A stretch of DNA of 64,000 bases from Theobroma cacao (lineage: Eukaryota; Streptophyta; Magnoliopsida; Malvales; Malvaceae), in NCBI RefSeq assembly GCF_000208745.1, contig NC_030854.1, positions 17,743,494 through 17,807,493 of the forward strand, in the 5' to 3' direction. The notes under the pieces were generated by a model. That model was not told where the DNA came from. It made no database searches and worked only from the letters and a program-made list of their open reading frames with translations. Below, one piece after another: positions 24,679 through 36,734 of the stretch. How positions within the stretch are numbered: position 1 is the stretch's first letter; every line of letters starts with the position of its first letter. The position numbers and the translations under genes were made by a program.

Positions 24679-25432
24679 AAAGTTACCTCTTAGTCTTGAA
24701 CCTTTAAGTTAAGTTCACCTTTTCAACATCAATAAGAGCTCTATTAGTATTTAAGAATGGTCTCCCAAGAATGATCGGTATTTCATGATTTTTCGCCAAG
24801 TCAAGCACAATAAAATCCACTAGAAAAACAAACTTACCAACTTTTACCAAAACATCATCAATAATACCTTTTGGGAAGATGAGGGTTCGATCAGCAAGTT
24901 GTAAAGTCATAGAAGTAGGCTTAATCTCTCATAAATCAAGTTGTTGATAAGTGGACAATGGCATCAAATTTATACTTACACCCAAATCACATAAAGTTTT
25001 TGCAAAACACAATGTACCAACAATGCATGGGATGGTAAAATTGTCTAGATATTTAAGCTTTGGTGGAAACTTGTTTTGAATTATGTCACTGCACTCCTCA
25101 ACAAGTACAACAGCCTCAAATTCACCTAATTTCCTTTTTTTGGTCAATATATTTTTCAAAAACTTCACATAGCTTGGCATATTTTCCAAAGCTTCAGTAG
25201 AAGGAATATTAATATGAAGCTTTTTAAATACCTCAAGAAATCTATGAAATTGCTTATCAAGCTTCTGTTTCTGAAAACGTTGAGGGAAGGGTGGTGGTGG
25301 TTTTAATGGATTTAATTGAGATTTCTCTCCTTGTGTTTGTTCATTAGAATTTTCAACTGCAATTCCTTTTTCAATATTGCTACTTTCATCTTTTTTTTTC
25401 AACAGGTTTAATTGGATTATTGGATTGCACAC
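24679..25432 (-). pseudogene. Athila protease region
   Basis: The minus-strand frame 25432-24929 continues in 24910-24704 after a stop. It shows the gag-protease linker with PLKPPPPFPQRFQKQK, then the catalytic neighbourhood FAKTLCDLGVSINLMPLSTY, where D-L-G is the active-site triad. It ends with [19 protein letters not shown] and [20 protein letters not shown]. This is a retroviral-type aspartic protease of the Athila lineage, and the D-L-G-x-S-x-N pattern is intact. A stop at about 24928 and the LTR insertion just downstream break the polyprotein. Confidence 0.82.
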
Positions 25433-26804
25433 TACTATCTTTTACCTCTTTACCACTCTTAAGTGTAATTACCTCACAATGCTCCTTACCTTCTCTTCTA
25501 GGATTGGGTTCAATGTCACTAGCTAAAGAACCTTGAGGTCTTCTGTTAGTGGCATTAGCTATCTGATCAATTTATGTCTCAAGATTCCTGAGTGATGCTG
25601 TTTGACTTTGGATGATAGCATCATTCTCAGCCATGTACTGCATGAACATCTCTTCCATAGTTGGCTTTTTCTAAAGCGTAGGAGCTCTAACTTATGGTGA
25701 AAAACCAGGAAGAAAGATTAGCTTTGTTGTTGATGAGGATCCTTAGATGTTACTCCATGAGAAATTAGGATGATTCCTTTAACCGGGATTGTTGTTGTTG
25801 GAATATGGATTATTTTGTTGTCTATTAAAATTTCCAACAAACTGTACAGATTCAACATTAATAGGACACTAATTACTACAATGCTTGTCTCCACATAACT
25901 CACATGTCACAAAAGACTCTAGACAGCATGGACACCCAGTGTATCAATTTTCTTAGTGAGAGCAGCCATTTGTGAAGTCAAGGCTTTAATTGCATCAAGC
26001 TCATGAATACTAGCAACTTTTCTTAGACCTAATCTTTTAGATGGCCATTGGTAAATTGTTGGAAGCCATCTCCTTTAACAAGTCATATGCCTCATCAATA
26101 AATTTACCCATTAGTGCTCCTTTTGTTACAGCAAAAATGGTGGTTCTAAATGGTCCCAACAAACCATTATAGGAAGTCTGTATTTGCAACCATTTAGGTA
26201 ACTCATGGTGAGGAAATCTTTTAAGTAAATCTTTATACCTCTCCCAAGCCTCATATAGTGATTCCAAATCAAATTGCATAAATGAGGTGATATCATTCCT
26301 CATCTTCATTGTCTTAGTTGGTGGAAAGAACTTAGTCAAGAATTTCTGAATCAAATTATCCCAAGTACTAATGTAACTAGTTGGAAGCAAATTGAACCAA
26401 CTGTTTGCCTTGTCTCTTAGTGAAAACAGGAAGAGCCTCAATCTAATGGCGTCATTAGAAATGCCATTGGCCTTGAATGTATCGTAAATCTCTAAGAAAT
26501 TTACAATATGTGTATTACGATCATTATTCGGCAATCCCACAAACTAAATTAAAGCCTAAATCATCTGAAAGATTGCTAGCTTAATGCCAATTTTATTGGC
26601 TTGGATGATAATTCTATGGATGCTAGAATGAAAGCCTTGTACAAGAGGTACAACATATTCTCGCAAGGACTTGTTCTCTTCTTATTGGTCAACCATTGTG
26701 TCACAATGAGTCGAAGCTTGTAGATTCTCCCTCTAAAGTCTATGAAAGGTCTTTTCAATTTTTGGATCAAAAGGAATAATTTCCAAATTTCTAACTCTTT
26801 GCAT
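25433..26804 (-). pseudogene. Athila gag (capsid and zinc knuckle)
   Basis: The likely start is ATG at 26804 (MQRVRNLEIIPFDPKIE), supported by the matching start of the second Athila gag at 29070 (MRRMRSLDIVPFDPEIE). The clear capsid stretch is 26540-26037 with LPNNDRNTHIVNFLEIYDTF, then LRLFLFSLRDKANSWFNLLP, FLTKFFPPTKTMKMRNDITS and YEAWERYKDLLKRFPHHELP. A knuckle CELCGDKHCSN, then a stop where Q is expected, then C lies near 25910-25870 (C-x2-C-x3-H-x4-C). Several stops and shifts make it a pseudogene. Confidence 0.85.
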
Positions 26805-26898
26805 ACAAAAGTAACTGAAAACAAAAAAACAAAAAATTTGAATTAAAAACTAAGATTGCTTGGTATTAATATTAACAAAAAAAATTGGCAAACAAATC

Positions 26899-26918
26899 CC
26901 CTACAACCACACCAAAAA
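26899..26918 (-). other. Primer binding site of minus-strand Athila
   Basis: Read on minus, TTTTTGGTGTGGTTGTAGGG lies two bases after the 5' LTR end (ACAACA at 26921). This is a mutated form of the TTTTTGGCGCC...GGGGA site typical of Athila, which pairs with a tRNA 3' end. Confidence 0.75.
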
Positions 26919-26920
26919 CT

Positions 26921-27301
26921 TGTTGTCGGATTTACCACGCAATTGCACATATCATTAACAATAATATAATGAAAAGTAGAATATCATTCCCACGAGGAAT
27001 TGCACCAAAATTTTTAGCTAAGTTCTAAAATTAACACAACTAAATCTTACACGAACAATGAATTTTTAAAACTATTGAAAACTAAAGCAACTAAAACTAA
27101 TAACAAGAATCACAAATTAATTAGATAAACTCAATCAAACAAAAGCCTAGAACCACAATATCCCCTCAACACTTCATTTGAATCTCTTCTATTTTTTCTT
27201 CACTTATTAGACAATTGAGTTGTTAACTTAGAGCTCTAATGTATTTACAAGTCTTTTCTGATGTTCTTATAAAAAAATCTCTCTTAACCAATCTACTATA
27301 C
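26921..27301 (-). repeat. 5' LTR remnant of minus-strand Athila
   Basis: This matches the start of the 3' LTR at 3851-4230 by eye, then stops abruptly at CTACTATAC where the plus-strand Athila LTR begins. The 3' LTR continues at that point with TATTCCTATG. The remaining part should lie beyond the plus-strand Athila, outside the window. Confidence 0.8.
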
Positions 27302-28961
27302 TGATAACTCTATCATATAGAGTTATTTTGTCACATTTTGGGTACTTAAGTAGCTAATTCATTGAGATTTTAGATTTAGACTTAAGTAATTTAGTTGTTT
27401 TTCTTAGTTAAGTTCAATGCATGATGACTAGTTTAGTTTAATTTTATGTTAAATTGATTTAAATTATTTTAAGTTTAGTTATTGTTGATCTATTTTATTG
27501 CTTTTGTAGGAAATTTGATGAAAATGCCTTATTTTGTGATAATTGGTGCAAGAATAGTGATAGCTTTGGTCATACATGTTGTGGTATTTTGAGAATAACA
27601 TTCACTCCCTAAGTCCAGTTGATGTGATTCTTAAGCCATTGAAAATCTAAAGGACAAAGCTACAACTTTCATGTTTATCACTTTGCCCATTTTGGGTCAG
27701 ATAAAGGTGAAAATTGCATTGGAAGAGGCTAGACTATTGTAGTTTATGAATGAGGCAACATGAGAAAATAAAGGTTGCAGCCTTGTAGAGAAGGAGGCCA
27801 CGACACCCTTGATGCCCAAGCTGCCATACAAGGACTAGGGAGCATAGCACCATGGAGCTGGTGAAACAAGGTTATGGCACCCTAGAAGAATGGAAGCACT
27901 ATACTATAGATGAAAATAGAACGCCACAGAGCCCAAGGAGGAAGGTCTAGACACCCGCTCGATATTCCGATATTCAATCTTTATGAGATTTTTAAAATTA
28001 TGGCTTTTAAGGGAAATTTAAAAGGCCTTTTTCAAAGGTTTAAAAAGAGGCATTGATAGCACCTTTTTTAGAGAAAAAGAAGCTACCAACAAAGCGGGAA
28101 AGTAAGGGAAAATCAAAAAAGATTGAGGGTTCAAAAGCTTCAAATCTTAGTATCTTTCTCTATTTTTGTTCTTCTCTCACTATCTTTGACTTGGATTGAT
28201 GGTTGATTTTATTTTGATGATATTTTCAGTAGATATTATGAACTAATTTACGTATTCTAGGATTATGATTGAACTTAACATGTAGTTTGAATACTTCATC
28301 TCTCTTTTGCTTATTATCAATGGAATATAAATTGTTTATTCCAATTTTGTGTTTAATGCTCTAATTGCTTGATCACCAATTAGATTGATTTGGATATCTA
28401 AATACAACTTGACGAAGGGAGTTTAGATTAGGCCATGAATGGAATAGCATATGTTTAAATTCACTTAGTTGGTTAGGTGATTTGATTTAAATATAGGATA
28501 AACATATACCTATGTGTTGCATGCAGTTAGGATTAGAGAAAAAACTTAATGAATATTTCTTCAGTTGGATTTACATAGACATATAGTAAATTAATTAAGA
28601 GGGATATTTTTATAAGAACCTCGATAGAGACTTCTAAATAAATTGGGACTCTAGGTTAACAACTCAATCCATTGAAGTAAGTTTAGAAAAAGAAAAGGGA
28701 TTCAGATTAAGTGTTGAGGGATATTGATTGAATTTCTCTAGTAAAGTTTTTCCCATTAGCTTTTAGATTCAATTTAGTTACTATTTAGTTTTAGTTTTTT
28801 TTTAATTAATCACTTTAATTTGGTTGTTTGAAAAAGATTAGATTGTTTTAATTTTAGTATTTAGCAAAAGTTGGGACAATTCTCTATCGGATTTAACACT
28901 TTACTTACTAGTATATTACTTGTTATGACACCTACACTTGCATGATAAAATCTAGACAACA
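27302..28961 (+). repeat. 5' LTR of plus-strand Athila
   Basis: It begins TGATAACTCTATCATATAGAG and ends TCTAGACAACA, 1660 bases long, and is followed directly by a primer site and gag. The first 25 bases include an inverted repeat shared with the other Athila LTR (11431-11456). TSD on the left would be TATAC (27297-27301). No coding; open-looking stretches inside are short. Confidence 0.82.
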
Positions 28962-28963
28962 GG

Positions 28964-28985
28964 TTTTTGGCACCGTCATCAAGGA
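28964..28985 (+). other. Primer binding site of plus-strand Athila
   Basis: TTTTTGGCACCGTCATCAAG starts two bases after the LTR end. It resembles the TTTTTGGCGCCGTTGCCGGGG site of Athila elements, with several C-to-T type changes. Confidence 0.75.
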
Positions 28986-29069
28986 ATTGTTTTCCTACTT
29001 TCTTGCTAATATTAATACCAAGCAAATCCTAGTCTTATAACTTTATTTTCAACTACTATTGGTCATCGT

Positions 29070-30370
29070 ATGCGAAGAATGAGAAGCTTGGATATTGTCC
29101 CTTTTGATCCTGAAATTGAAAAGACTTTTCGAAGACTTCGAAGAGAAAATCCAAAAGTTTTAACTCACATTGAAACAATGGTTGAATAACAATAAAGGGA
29201 AAAGAACGAATCTTTGAGGGAATATGTTATTCCTCTTGTGCAAGGTCTTCACTCTAGCATTTGAAGACCTACAATTCAAGCCAATAACTTTGAAATCAAG
29301 CCATTGATCATCTAGATAATACAAAACTTTGATGCAATTCAGAGCACTACCCAATGATGACCCGTATGCTCTTATCATGAATTTCCTAGAGATCTGTGAT
29401 ACATTCAAGCACAATGGAGTCACTAATGATGCAATTAGATTAAGACTCTTTCTTTTCTCATTATAAGATAAGGTAAAGAATTGGCTAAATTCACTTCCCA
29501 CTAGCTCTATTTTTACTTGGGATGATCTAGCTCAAAAGTTTTTAGCTAAGTTCTTTCCACCAACCAAGACAGTGAAGATGAGGAATGACATTACATCATT
29601 CATGCAACTAGATTCAAAGTTGTTGTATGCAACTTGGGAGATGTACAATGATCTACTTAGATGGTGTCCTCATCATAGGTTACCTAAGTGGTTGTAGGTT
29701 CAGACATTTTATAATAGGTTAATAAGTCCTATTAAAACTACCATTGATGTTGTAGCTAGAAGAGCACTAATGGCAAAATCTATTAATGAGGCATATGACT
29801 TATCGGAGGAGATGGCATCTAATAACTATCAATGGCCATCTGAGAGATCAATTCCTAGGAGAGTTGCTAGTATTCATGAGCTTGATGCTATTAATACTTT
29901 GACTGCACAAGGAGCTGCATTATTTAAGAAATTTGATACTTTGAGGGTTCATTTTGTTCAGAGCCTATTTGTTAATTGTGATTTATATGGAGAAGGACAT
30001 TTTGTTGAAAATTGCCCAACCATTTCAGAATTAGTACATTTTTTGGAAATCCAATTAGGCAAATGAACAATCAATATTCCAACACTTATAATTCGGGTGG
30101 AGAAATCATCTTAACTTTTCCTGGATTAATAATTAGGGATCTTTATCAACTCCAAATCCAAATTTTCCTTCTAGATTTTTTCCTTAAGTTAGAGCTTCTA
30201 TGCTTGAGAAAAAGCCATTTGTAGAAGAGTTACTTATGCAATTGATGGCAAAAATAATGCCATCATTCAAAATCAAGCAGCCATCATTCCAAGTCAAGCG
30301 GTTGTAATTCAAACTTTTGAAACACAAGTGGGTAAACTTCTTTATGCCATCAATAATAGACCTCATGCAA
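29070..30370 (+). pseudogene. Athila gag, plus strand, truncated
   Basis: Start MRRMRSLDIVPFDPEIEKTF at 29070. The capsid segment follows in broken frames, with FLEICDTFKHNGVTNDAIRL, WDDLAQKFLAKFFPPTKTVK and ITSFMQLDSKLLYATWEM. The open piece 29770-30066 has MAKSINEAYDLSEEMASNNYQW and PRRVASIHELDAINTLTAQG, then a degraded knuckle region and QVGKLLYAINNRPHA. Stops occur at about 29187, 29263, 29463 and 29696. The element ends at 30370, where LTR E begins, so no pol is present in the window. Confidence 0.82.
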
Positions 30371-31992
30371 TGACCCTTTTCCCTGATCGTTACTGGTGCT
30401 TGAGTCTTACGAGCAATCTCACCAAGTCTCGAGCAAGCCTCCACATCCATTTATCAAACCATAACACATCCCTTGGAAATCTCACAACCATCACAATTTC
30501 ATTAATGGCAAATATTCTCTCATTACATTATGTTTCATCATCATATAAATATATGTTTATAGTGTACACAATTGTTACTTTTGAAACAAAATATACTATA
30601 AATGACCCGACCTCTAATAATGGAGCAACTTGAAATAAGTACTAGAAGATGCCTTTACCTACATTGCAGTGGACAATAATATGCCGATAAAAAGCATGCT
30701 AACTGATAACTTCTTTGCAAAATGAGAATATTGGAGTGAGTCTCACAGACTTAATGATCATTGGCTTAGTGAGTTGGGTGAAGATGGGAAACAAGCCAGG
30801 GATAGAAAATTTGAATATTAAAAGCATATGAATGTATAAACCATTTAAAATCAAATGGAACATTTGTGCCTTACATATGTACCAAAGAATTGTGATGCAA
30901 AGTAACCATTCAAGTAATATATAAAACTAGTGCAACTAAAAGATTTCTACTATCGAAATCATTTGATGTCTTTTACTCAAAATCCGACTAACATAATCGC
31001 TCATGCTCCAGTAAAATCAAGCAATGTCGATGTTTATACACAAGCATATAAACGAACTCATACTCGAGGTATTAAACACAAAACCATTGTATAAATAGGG
31101 GAGCTGTGGAAAAGTTGATATTTTTCACCATGAAAAAGAATTCGTATTTGAAAACCCCAAAAGAGATATCACTCTCAAGTAGGTAATCATAGATAATCAA
31201 CTCGTGGACCTTCTTCCACGTAATAAGATTTAGGAGGCCCCCTTCTACCGGATTCCCATAGCCATGGTAGTCTTGACGATGTTGGCTGACATAAGAGAAA
31301 TCATGTGGTTACAACCACGTATATCAACTCGTGGCCTTGCCACGTATATATCACAGAACATGGCTTAGCCATGTCTGACAGCCCGTCAGCAACCCAAAGG
31401 TTCTCTAGCTAAAGCTCACTTGTGCACAAGGGTCACATTATTTTGATGTGACATTTGGCCTACTCTCGAATCTTTAGGTTTGAAACAACCATTTATAACC
31501 AAATTGGGTTTTCAAAAGCTTATTTTAAATCCATTTCCAAAATACAAATTACGGCAACATTATAAATCCCTTTGTAAGATTCATGATGTAAAACCTTTGC
31601 ATGAGGTTTAAATATTAAATCAAAGCATGGTGAACATAAAGCTTATTCATGAATGGACATCATAAAGACAAGTAACGCACGTTTCGACGTAACCATGGTA
31701 AAGAGCTTCTTCCTCGATTTCTAAAACCCTTTACATATATAGCTTATATATTATATATAAAGCTAATTCAAAAATCATGGCATTCACAATCGCCTATCAT
31801 TTCTACTAGCTCATGCTTTCCATAATAACAGTGCATAAATCTTTGACAAGTTACTATACATATAACATTATATTGTATGGAATCTTTTGAAAAAGACACC
31901 ACATACTCACCTTTCTAGATGGGATATTACTTTGCCAATTTAAACTCTTTATATTCTTAATCGATCAATATCACTTGCCGTTTAATTGTTAT
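30371..31992 (-). mobile_element. Large LTR E, left part
   Basis: A sharp change from Athila gag to TGACCCTTTTCCCTGATCG at 30371 marks the left terminus. The probable TSD is TGCAA (30366-30370), with no partner in the window. It carries an ACTCAC motif pair (read on minus, 30740-30775), a hairpin-rich tandem repeat (31190-31390) and a GTGAGT donor-like site (minus, near 31911). It breaks at 31992, where LTR G is inserted with TSD GTTAT, and resumes at 41518. The terminus and family are less certain than for the solo LTRs with two TSDs. Confidence 0.55.
31190..31390. repeat. Hairpin-rich tandem repeat in LTR E
   Basis: Three short perfect dyads with small loops are visible: CGTGG..CCACG (31206-31223), CGTGGCCTTGCCACG (31330-31344) and CATGGCTTAGCCATG (31360-31374). 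The units around them are related. It occupies the same place in LTR E as the minisatellites in LTRs 4510, F and C. Confidence 0.6.
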
Positions 31993-32449
31993 TTGAAATC
32001 CCACCTTGAGTAAGATGATAAGTTAGGAAATCCTTAGGTGAGCATATAGATTACATGTTTCAAACATCAAACTTAGATTGAACCTTCAAAAGAATTATGG
32101 ACACTTTTTGTTGTTTGTCACTTTTGAAGCAGAAAATTTTCTAAGTTTGGAAGGGATCAAAATATGTGATTGTTATAAAATAATCTTTTGAAAATAAAAA
32201 ATGACAGTAATGATTCCTTTGGTTTTTAGATGATCAAAAATTATTTTTCCTTAATTTTTGGAGCACGTTTGCTAAGGTAAATGGGAATAAAAAATTTAAT
32301 TTCAATCAAATTTTTTTGATTTTGTTCTTGAAAACAAAATTTTGATTTTAATTTTTTTGATATTTTCATTGAATCCAAAACGGGGGTTGTTTGCTTAGGG
32401 TTTTTATGAAAAAGCCCCTAACATTTCAATGAGAAAGGCTTTTTAAGGG

Positions 32450-32910
32450 TGACATTTTAAACCATGGGATTTACAAAAGCCCCAACAGTATTATAAAAAT
32501 ATCTTAATCCAAATAGGGTATGTTTGTTTTAAACATTATACTGATAAACATGACCTTAGTTTTGATCACCCATTCAACAGCTCAAATTTTAAAATACTTC
32601 GACCCATTGATTGGGGAGAAAATTTAAACCAATTTAAAAAATTTCCAAGTAAATTCACAATGACTATTGATCAATGCCCAGTGTTTAATTATTGGGATTA
32701 TCAACAAGCATGGTTTAATACGTTTCTCTTCAATAACAAACATAACAAACATTCCTGGTTAATGTTTTGCAAATTTGAAAATCAATGTAAATTTTCACTA
32801 TGGTTTTCTCATTGGTGGAACTAGTTTAGCCCATTAAGAGAAATACTTCCCCTAAAAATTGATGAATTATACCAGTCCTTATTTGGTAAGAGGTTTGGCT
32901 CCTACTTATA
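32450..32910 (+). pseudogene. Coding-like fragment, possibly pararetrovirus-like
   Basis: About 150 codons stay open in one plus frame, with a single stop near 32823. The translation is rich in aromatic residues and has short pieces such as WDYQQAWFNTF, HSWLMFC and FSHWWN, followed by EILPLK. This style is one I associate with ORFs of plant endogenous pararetroviruses (Caulimoviridae-like) or gypsy elements carrying virus-like ORFs, but I cannot confirm it. It has no start codon, no RT or protease motif next to it, and the flanks decay quickly. I treat it as a relic of unknown source. It does not match the related LTR 21602. Confidence 0.35.
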
Positions 32911-34019
32911 CTAATCCAAAGTGAATATAATTATATTTTTGGTTTTTGAGTTTTTCAATTGTCTCTTGATCCCAAAGATGGATGTTTTCATATTGGTTTT
33001 GGATAGGTATCCCCTTTTCTTTAGTCTTAATCAGATATCCATAAAAAGAGTTTAGGTGTAAGGCATGGAAGTTGAAGATTTATATATTTGATTTTGGGGA
33101 ACTCTAGGGATTTCCCAATTATCTATTTCTTGGATAATATTTTCATAATGAATATCTTATATTTAATGCAAATAAGCTGGGTAGGTTTAACAGGCAATCT
33201 GTCTCAAAAAATTGCATTCTGTCTTAAATATATGGATACATGTTTATGATATAAGCTCTTTCAACACATTGCTAACCTAGAATTCCATTTTGATGATTCT
33301 AAAGCTTAGATTTGGGTTTTTATGGAAAAAGATGACATTTTTAGCTTTTAAATCTTTTTGCTTTGGATTTTCATAACTTAAATAGTTCTGTTATTGGCCA
33401 AACTTTCTGCTGGTGATTTAAGTTTAAAAGTTTTATGATTTGCTTAAGCATCTAAACTCACCTAAGGTAAGGATGGAAGATTTATGTGTTTCTAAGCATG
33501 GGTTTTAGCTAGAAAATTAGTTAAGCCAAAGTCGAGTACTTTCGAAAGTACCTAGAATGATTATTATGAAATTTTTATTCTAGGAAATGATTGTGATGAT
33601 TGTTGTATGATAAGAACACTTGAAAACTCCACAGATAACACCGAAAAGGAGTTGTGATTGGAGCTAGGAATTGACTCTCCAATTAGGTGAGTGGATACAC
33701 CACTTTCAAATTATTTTGATATGTAAAGCTATCATGATTTCAATGAAAAACATTATTTATGCATGTTGAAATTATATCTCTAAATTTGGTTATCAAAGGA
33801 TTTGAGATTCTAAAATGAAAATGATTTTCTAAGAAAATAAATTGATAATGATTGTGATGTGATTTACTGAATGGATTTTTTTTAAATGTGTATGAATCTA
33901 CTATGTATGTAAATACTCTACTATGTATTAGTTTTCAACAAGGGGGGACAAGCACCATATGTTTGAAGTCCACTCGATTACTCTGGTTTTCAGATTAATG
34001 TGGGTATGAGATATTGTAT

Positions 34020-34410
34020 GCTTATTTATAGGTGCTATAATATGCATGTTGGTATGATGAATGCCATAAGATTATGTGTATGATGTAAATTCCATATACC
34101 ATATGAGAAGATCAAGTATGCATGATGTATACTATACGATGGCGTATATGATGTAAATTCCATATACCATATGAGGTGATTAAGTATGCATGATTAATGC
34201 CATGAGAATATGTATATGATGTATATTCCATATACTGCATGAGGTGATTAAGTACGCATGATTAAGGCCATGAGAATATGTATATGATGTATATTCCATA
34301 TACTACATGAGATGATTAAGCAAGCATAAATGCCATGAGATTATGTATATGATGTAAATTTCATATACCTTATAAGATAAGTAAGCATGTATGTGAAGGA
34401 CATTCCACAT
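34020..34410. repeat. Tandem repeat of about 67-bp units in LTR G
   Basis: Around six units share ATGTATATGATGTAAATTCC, then ATATACCATATGAG and GATTAAGTATGCATG. The inverted related array is at 22840-23220 in solo LTR 21602. AT-rich and variable between units; no coding potential. Confidence 0.75.
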
Positions 34411-34479
34411 ACCACATGCTACGAGTATGAGAACTCAAAGAGTGCGATTGATACCACTCTCACGGGGTGCAAGTGACGA

Positions 34480-34600
34480 CTCCACTCTTATCATGCATCA
34501 TAAAATGCCCAAGGTACAATGCGGATACACGTTGCCAGCCCAAGGTGCAATGGGGATGTACATTGTCAGCCCAAGGTTGATGGGCGTCAAACCATCGCAA
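34480..34600. repeat. Short tandem repeat with GCCCAAGGT core
   Basis: Two to three units share GCCCAAGGTGCAATGGGGAT or a close variant. The inverted equivalent lies at about 22660-22710 in LTR 21602. The open frame across this stretch reflects the repeats. Confidence 0.6.
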
Positions 34601-34814
34601 TGTATGAGTTTTAATGTTAATGAAATGATTATGGTTGTTTTGTTTATGGTATGTTCTATGTTGAGTTCATTTGAGTAATGTTTATAGTTTATACCTTATG
34701 ATGATATGAGAATGTGTTTAGTAAGAAGAATTGAGCCTTAAAGATAGTTCCCGAGATGTAAGAGGACTTAAGGAATGGCAAAAATGTTGAAATTGTTCAG
34801 AAACTTGGTCTCTG

Positions 34815-34950
34815 TGTGCAAAGTATCGATAAATTCTAAATAAATTGCCATATGAGGCTTTCTATGTGAAATGTATTGATACATTTTACCAATGTATCGA
34901 TAGATAATTGAAAGTATCGATACATTCAATAATGTATCGATAGATATGGT
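34815..34950. repeat. TGTATCGATACA palindrome cluster in LTR G
   Basis: Copies include ATGTATTGATACAT (34871-34884), AATGTATCGATAG (34891), AAAGTATCGATACATT (34911) and AATGTATCGATAG (34931). It corresponds to the cluster in LTR B at 1564-1671. Possible protein-binding dyads; function unknown. Confidence 0.65.
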
Positions 34951-35872
34951 ACAGGAAAGGATGTTTGAGTGCATTTGATGAGGATTTTAAAAGTAAAGGA
35001 TTTCTAAAGGTTTATATAAGTTTATTTTCAAAGAAAAGGTATTTAAATGAGTTTAAATGACATGTATAATGAATTTTATGATTTGGAAGTTAGGAACGAC
35101 ATGAGTTATAAATGCATGGTTATGAAATACTCTTATCCCCTTGCTTGTCCCTTTCCTATATCCACTCATGGAGTCTTTGTGACTCACATGTTATTTTTTC
35201 CATTTATTTCATTGTAGAACAGTGATAGCATCTGATAGTAGCTAGTGTCATGATAACAATATCCAGTCTTCATTCCTTAATAGGTGTCTAGTAGCCACTT
35301 GGTGCCTAAAGGGTCAATCACGTTTTATTGACGAGTCAGTCTTTAATTTATGTTATGTTTATAAACTATGAACATGTTTATGTTGATATCGCCAATGTTT
35401 GGGCACTTTATATGAATAATGTTATGTATGAGATCATGATGATGGCTCAAAAGCCTATATGGACACTTGAGGGTGTTGATTGTGAGACCTTGACCCCTAT
35501 AGGCCCGTAACTAGGTGTAGATGCGATTACCCGGACAGGGGTAATTTCGTCATTTCCTTAGCGAGCCCCTAAAAGTATGCTTTCAAACAATATTAAGGCC
35601 TAAGTAGGCCTAAGGCATAAATAAATGATGAAAATAAGGGTAAATGACAAAGAAAAATAAAAATAATGATGATTTCCAAGGTATGGGCAAAATGGTCGTT
35701 TTTCATCTCGAGTCAAAATTTTTAAGTTTTCGTGAACCCGAGTATTTCTAGACTATTATGGACCATGCTCCAATGTCAAAAGAGTAAAAAGATAGCACAA
35801 AGGATTGGAGGAGAACAAGCTGACTTGTTAAAGGCATTTTCGTAATTTAAATGGAGTTGGATAAGCTTGAGC

Positions 35873-35880
35873 TATAAATA
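35873..35880 (+). promoter_or_regulatory. TATA box candidate of LTR F
   Basis: TATAAATA, followed within 30-60 bases by a pyrimidine-rich leader (CTTCTTCTTCTTCTCCC) and 318 bases later by the donor AAG/GTGAGTAG at 36198. This is a canonical plant core promoter layout, but transcription is not shown. Confidence 0.55.
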
Positions 35881-36734
35881 TCATCTTCCAGCAACTTCTT
35901 CTCACATTTTCCAGCAACTTCTTCTTCTTCTCCCTTTTTCCCTCTCACATTTCTTCATCCTTCATGGGAGTTCTCTTCAAGCTTCCATAACTCTCTCAAG
36001 CTAGCTCCACTTTTCATGCTTTTGGGTACCCTTTCATAGAACCTTTGTGCTCTTTCACTCTCTCACTTTGAAACACTTGAAAAGTCTCACTTCCATATTC
36101 TCTTTCACTAGCTAGGTGTTTTAGAGAGAGAAAGAGAGAGTTTTTATAATAGCTTGAAAATTATTGAAAAGAATTTTAATTTTACAAAGCTACCAAGGTG
36201 AGTAGTGAATTAAACTTTAATTTTTTTAGTTATTGATAACGTCTAGTAATTTGATTTGTGAGTGTTTTATTGTTGAGATTGTTAAATCATTTTTAGTGTT
36301 ACTAGAGTAGTGCAAATAATAGCCATTTAATGGTAGTTGGAGGCTAGAAGGAATGACTAGTAGAACTCAATTTTGAAAATGGTTTTGGAATAGTATTAAT
36401 GCCAAATTGGGTTGATGGTGATGATACTAATGTGATGATAGGTTCCAACGAAGCCCCACCACCCCATTTGGACCATTAGAGAAAGTTGGCGTTGAGTAAA
36501 GATTTAACAAATACCGATGAGTGAACTTGCATTTCAAAATTGTTTTGGGAATGTGAATGTATCTGCACAAACCATTTGAATGATTTTATCCAACTTTTCC
36601 TTAAAAATCTACCTAGGGAATAAGCCTTTGGTGAATGTTTCTATCTTGTGAAAGTGTGCCATATAATGGTTCATGTGTTATCACAATATGTTGATATGTA
36701 TAATATGCATTGGATGTTGTTTTTATGTGATAAT

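Larger units (their letters stand above)
3851..27301 (-). mobile_element. Ty3/gypsy Athila element, minus strand, full span
   Basis: Read on minus, the order is 5' LTR remnant (27301-26921), primer binding site, gag, protease, RT, RNase H, integrase, an extra ORF, polypurine tract and 3' LTR (11456-3851). Later insertions inside it are solo LTRs 4510-10150 and 21602-24673, a LINE at 12278-15783 and a MITE. The gag and protease motifs, the extra ORF beginning MAPKRAR and the TTTTTGG primer site are those of the Athila lineage. All frames carry stops or shifts, so the copy is dead. The 5' LTR is cut at 27301 by a second Athila. The left flank GTAGT (3846-3850) is the likely TSD; its partner is outside the window. 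Confidence 0.85.
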
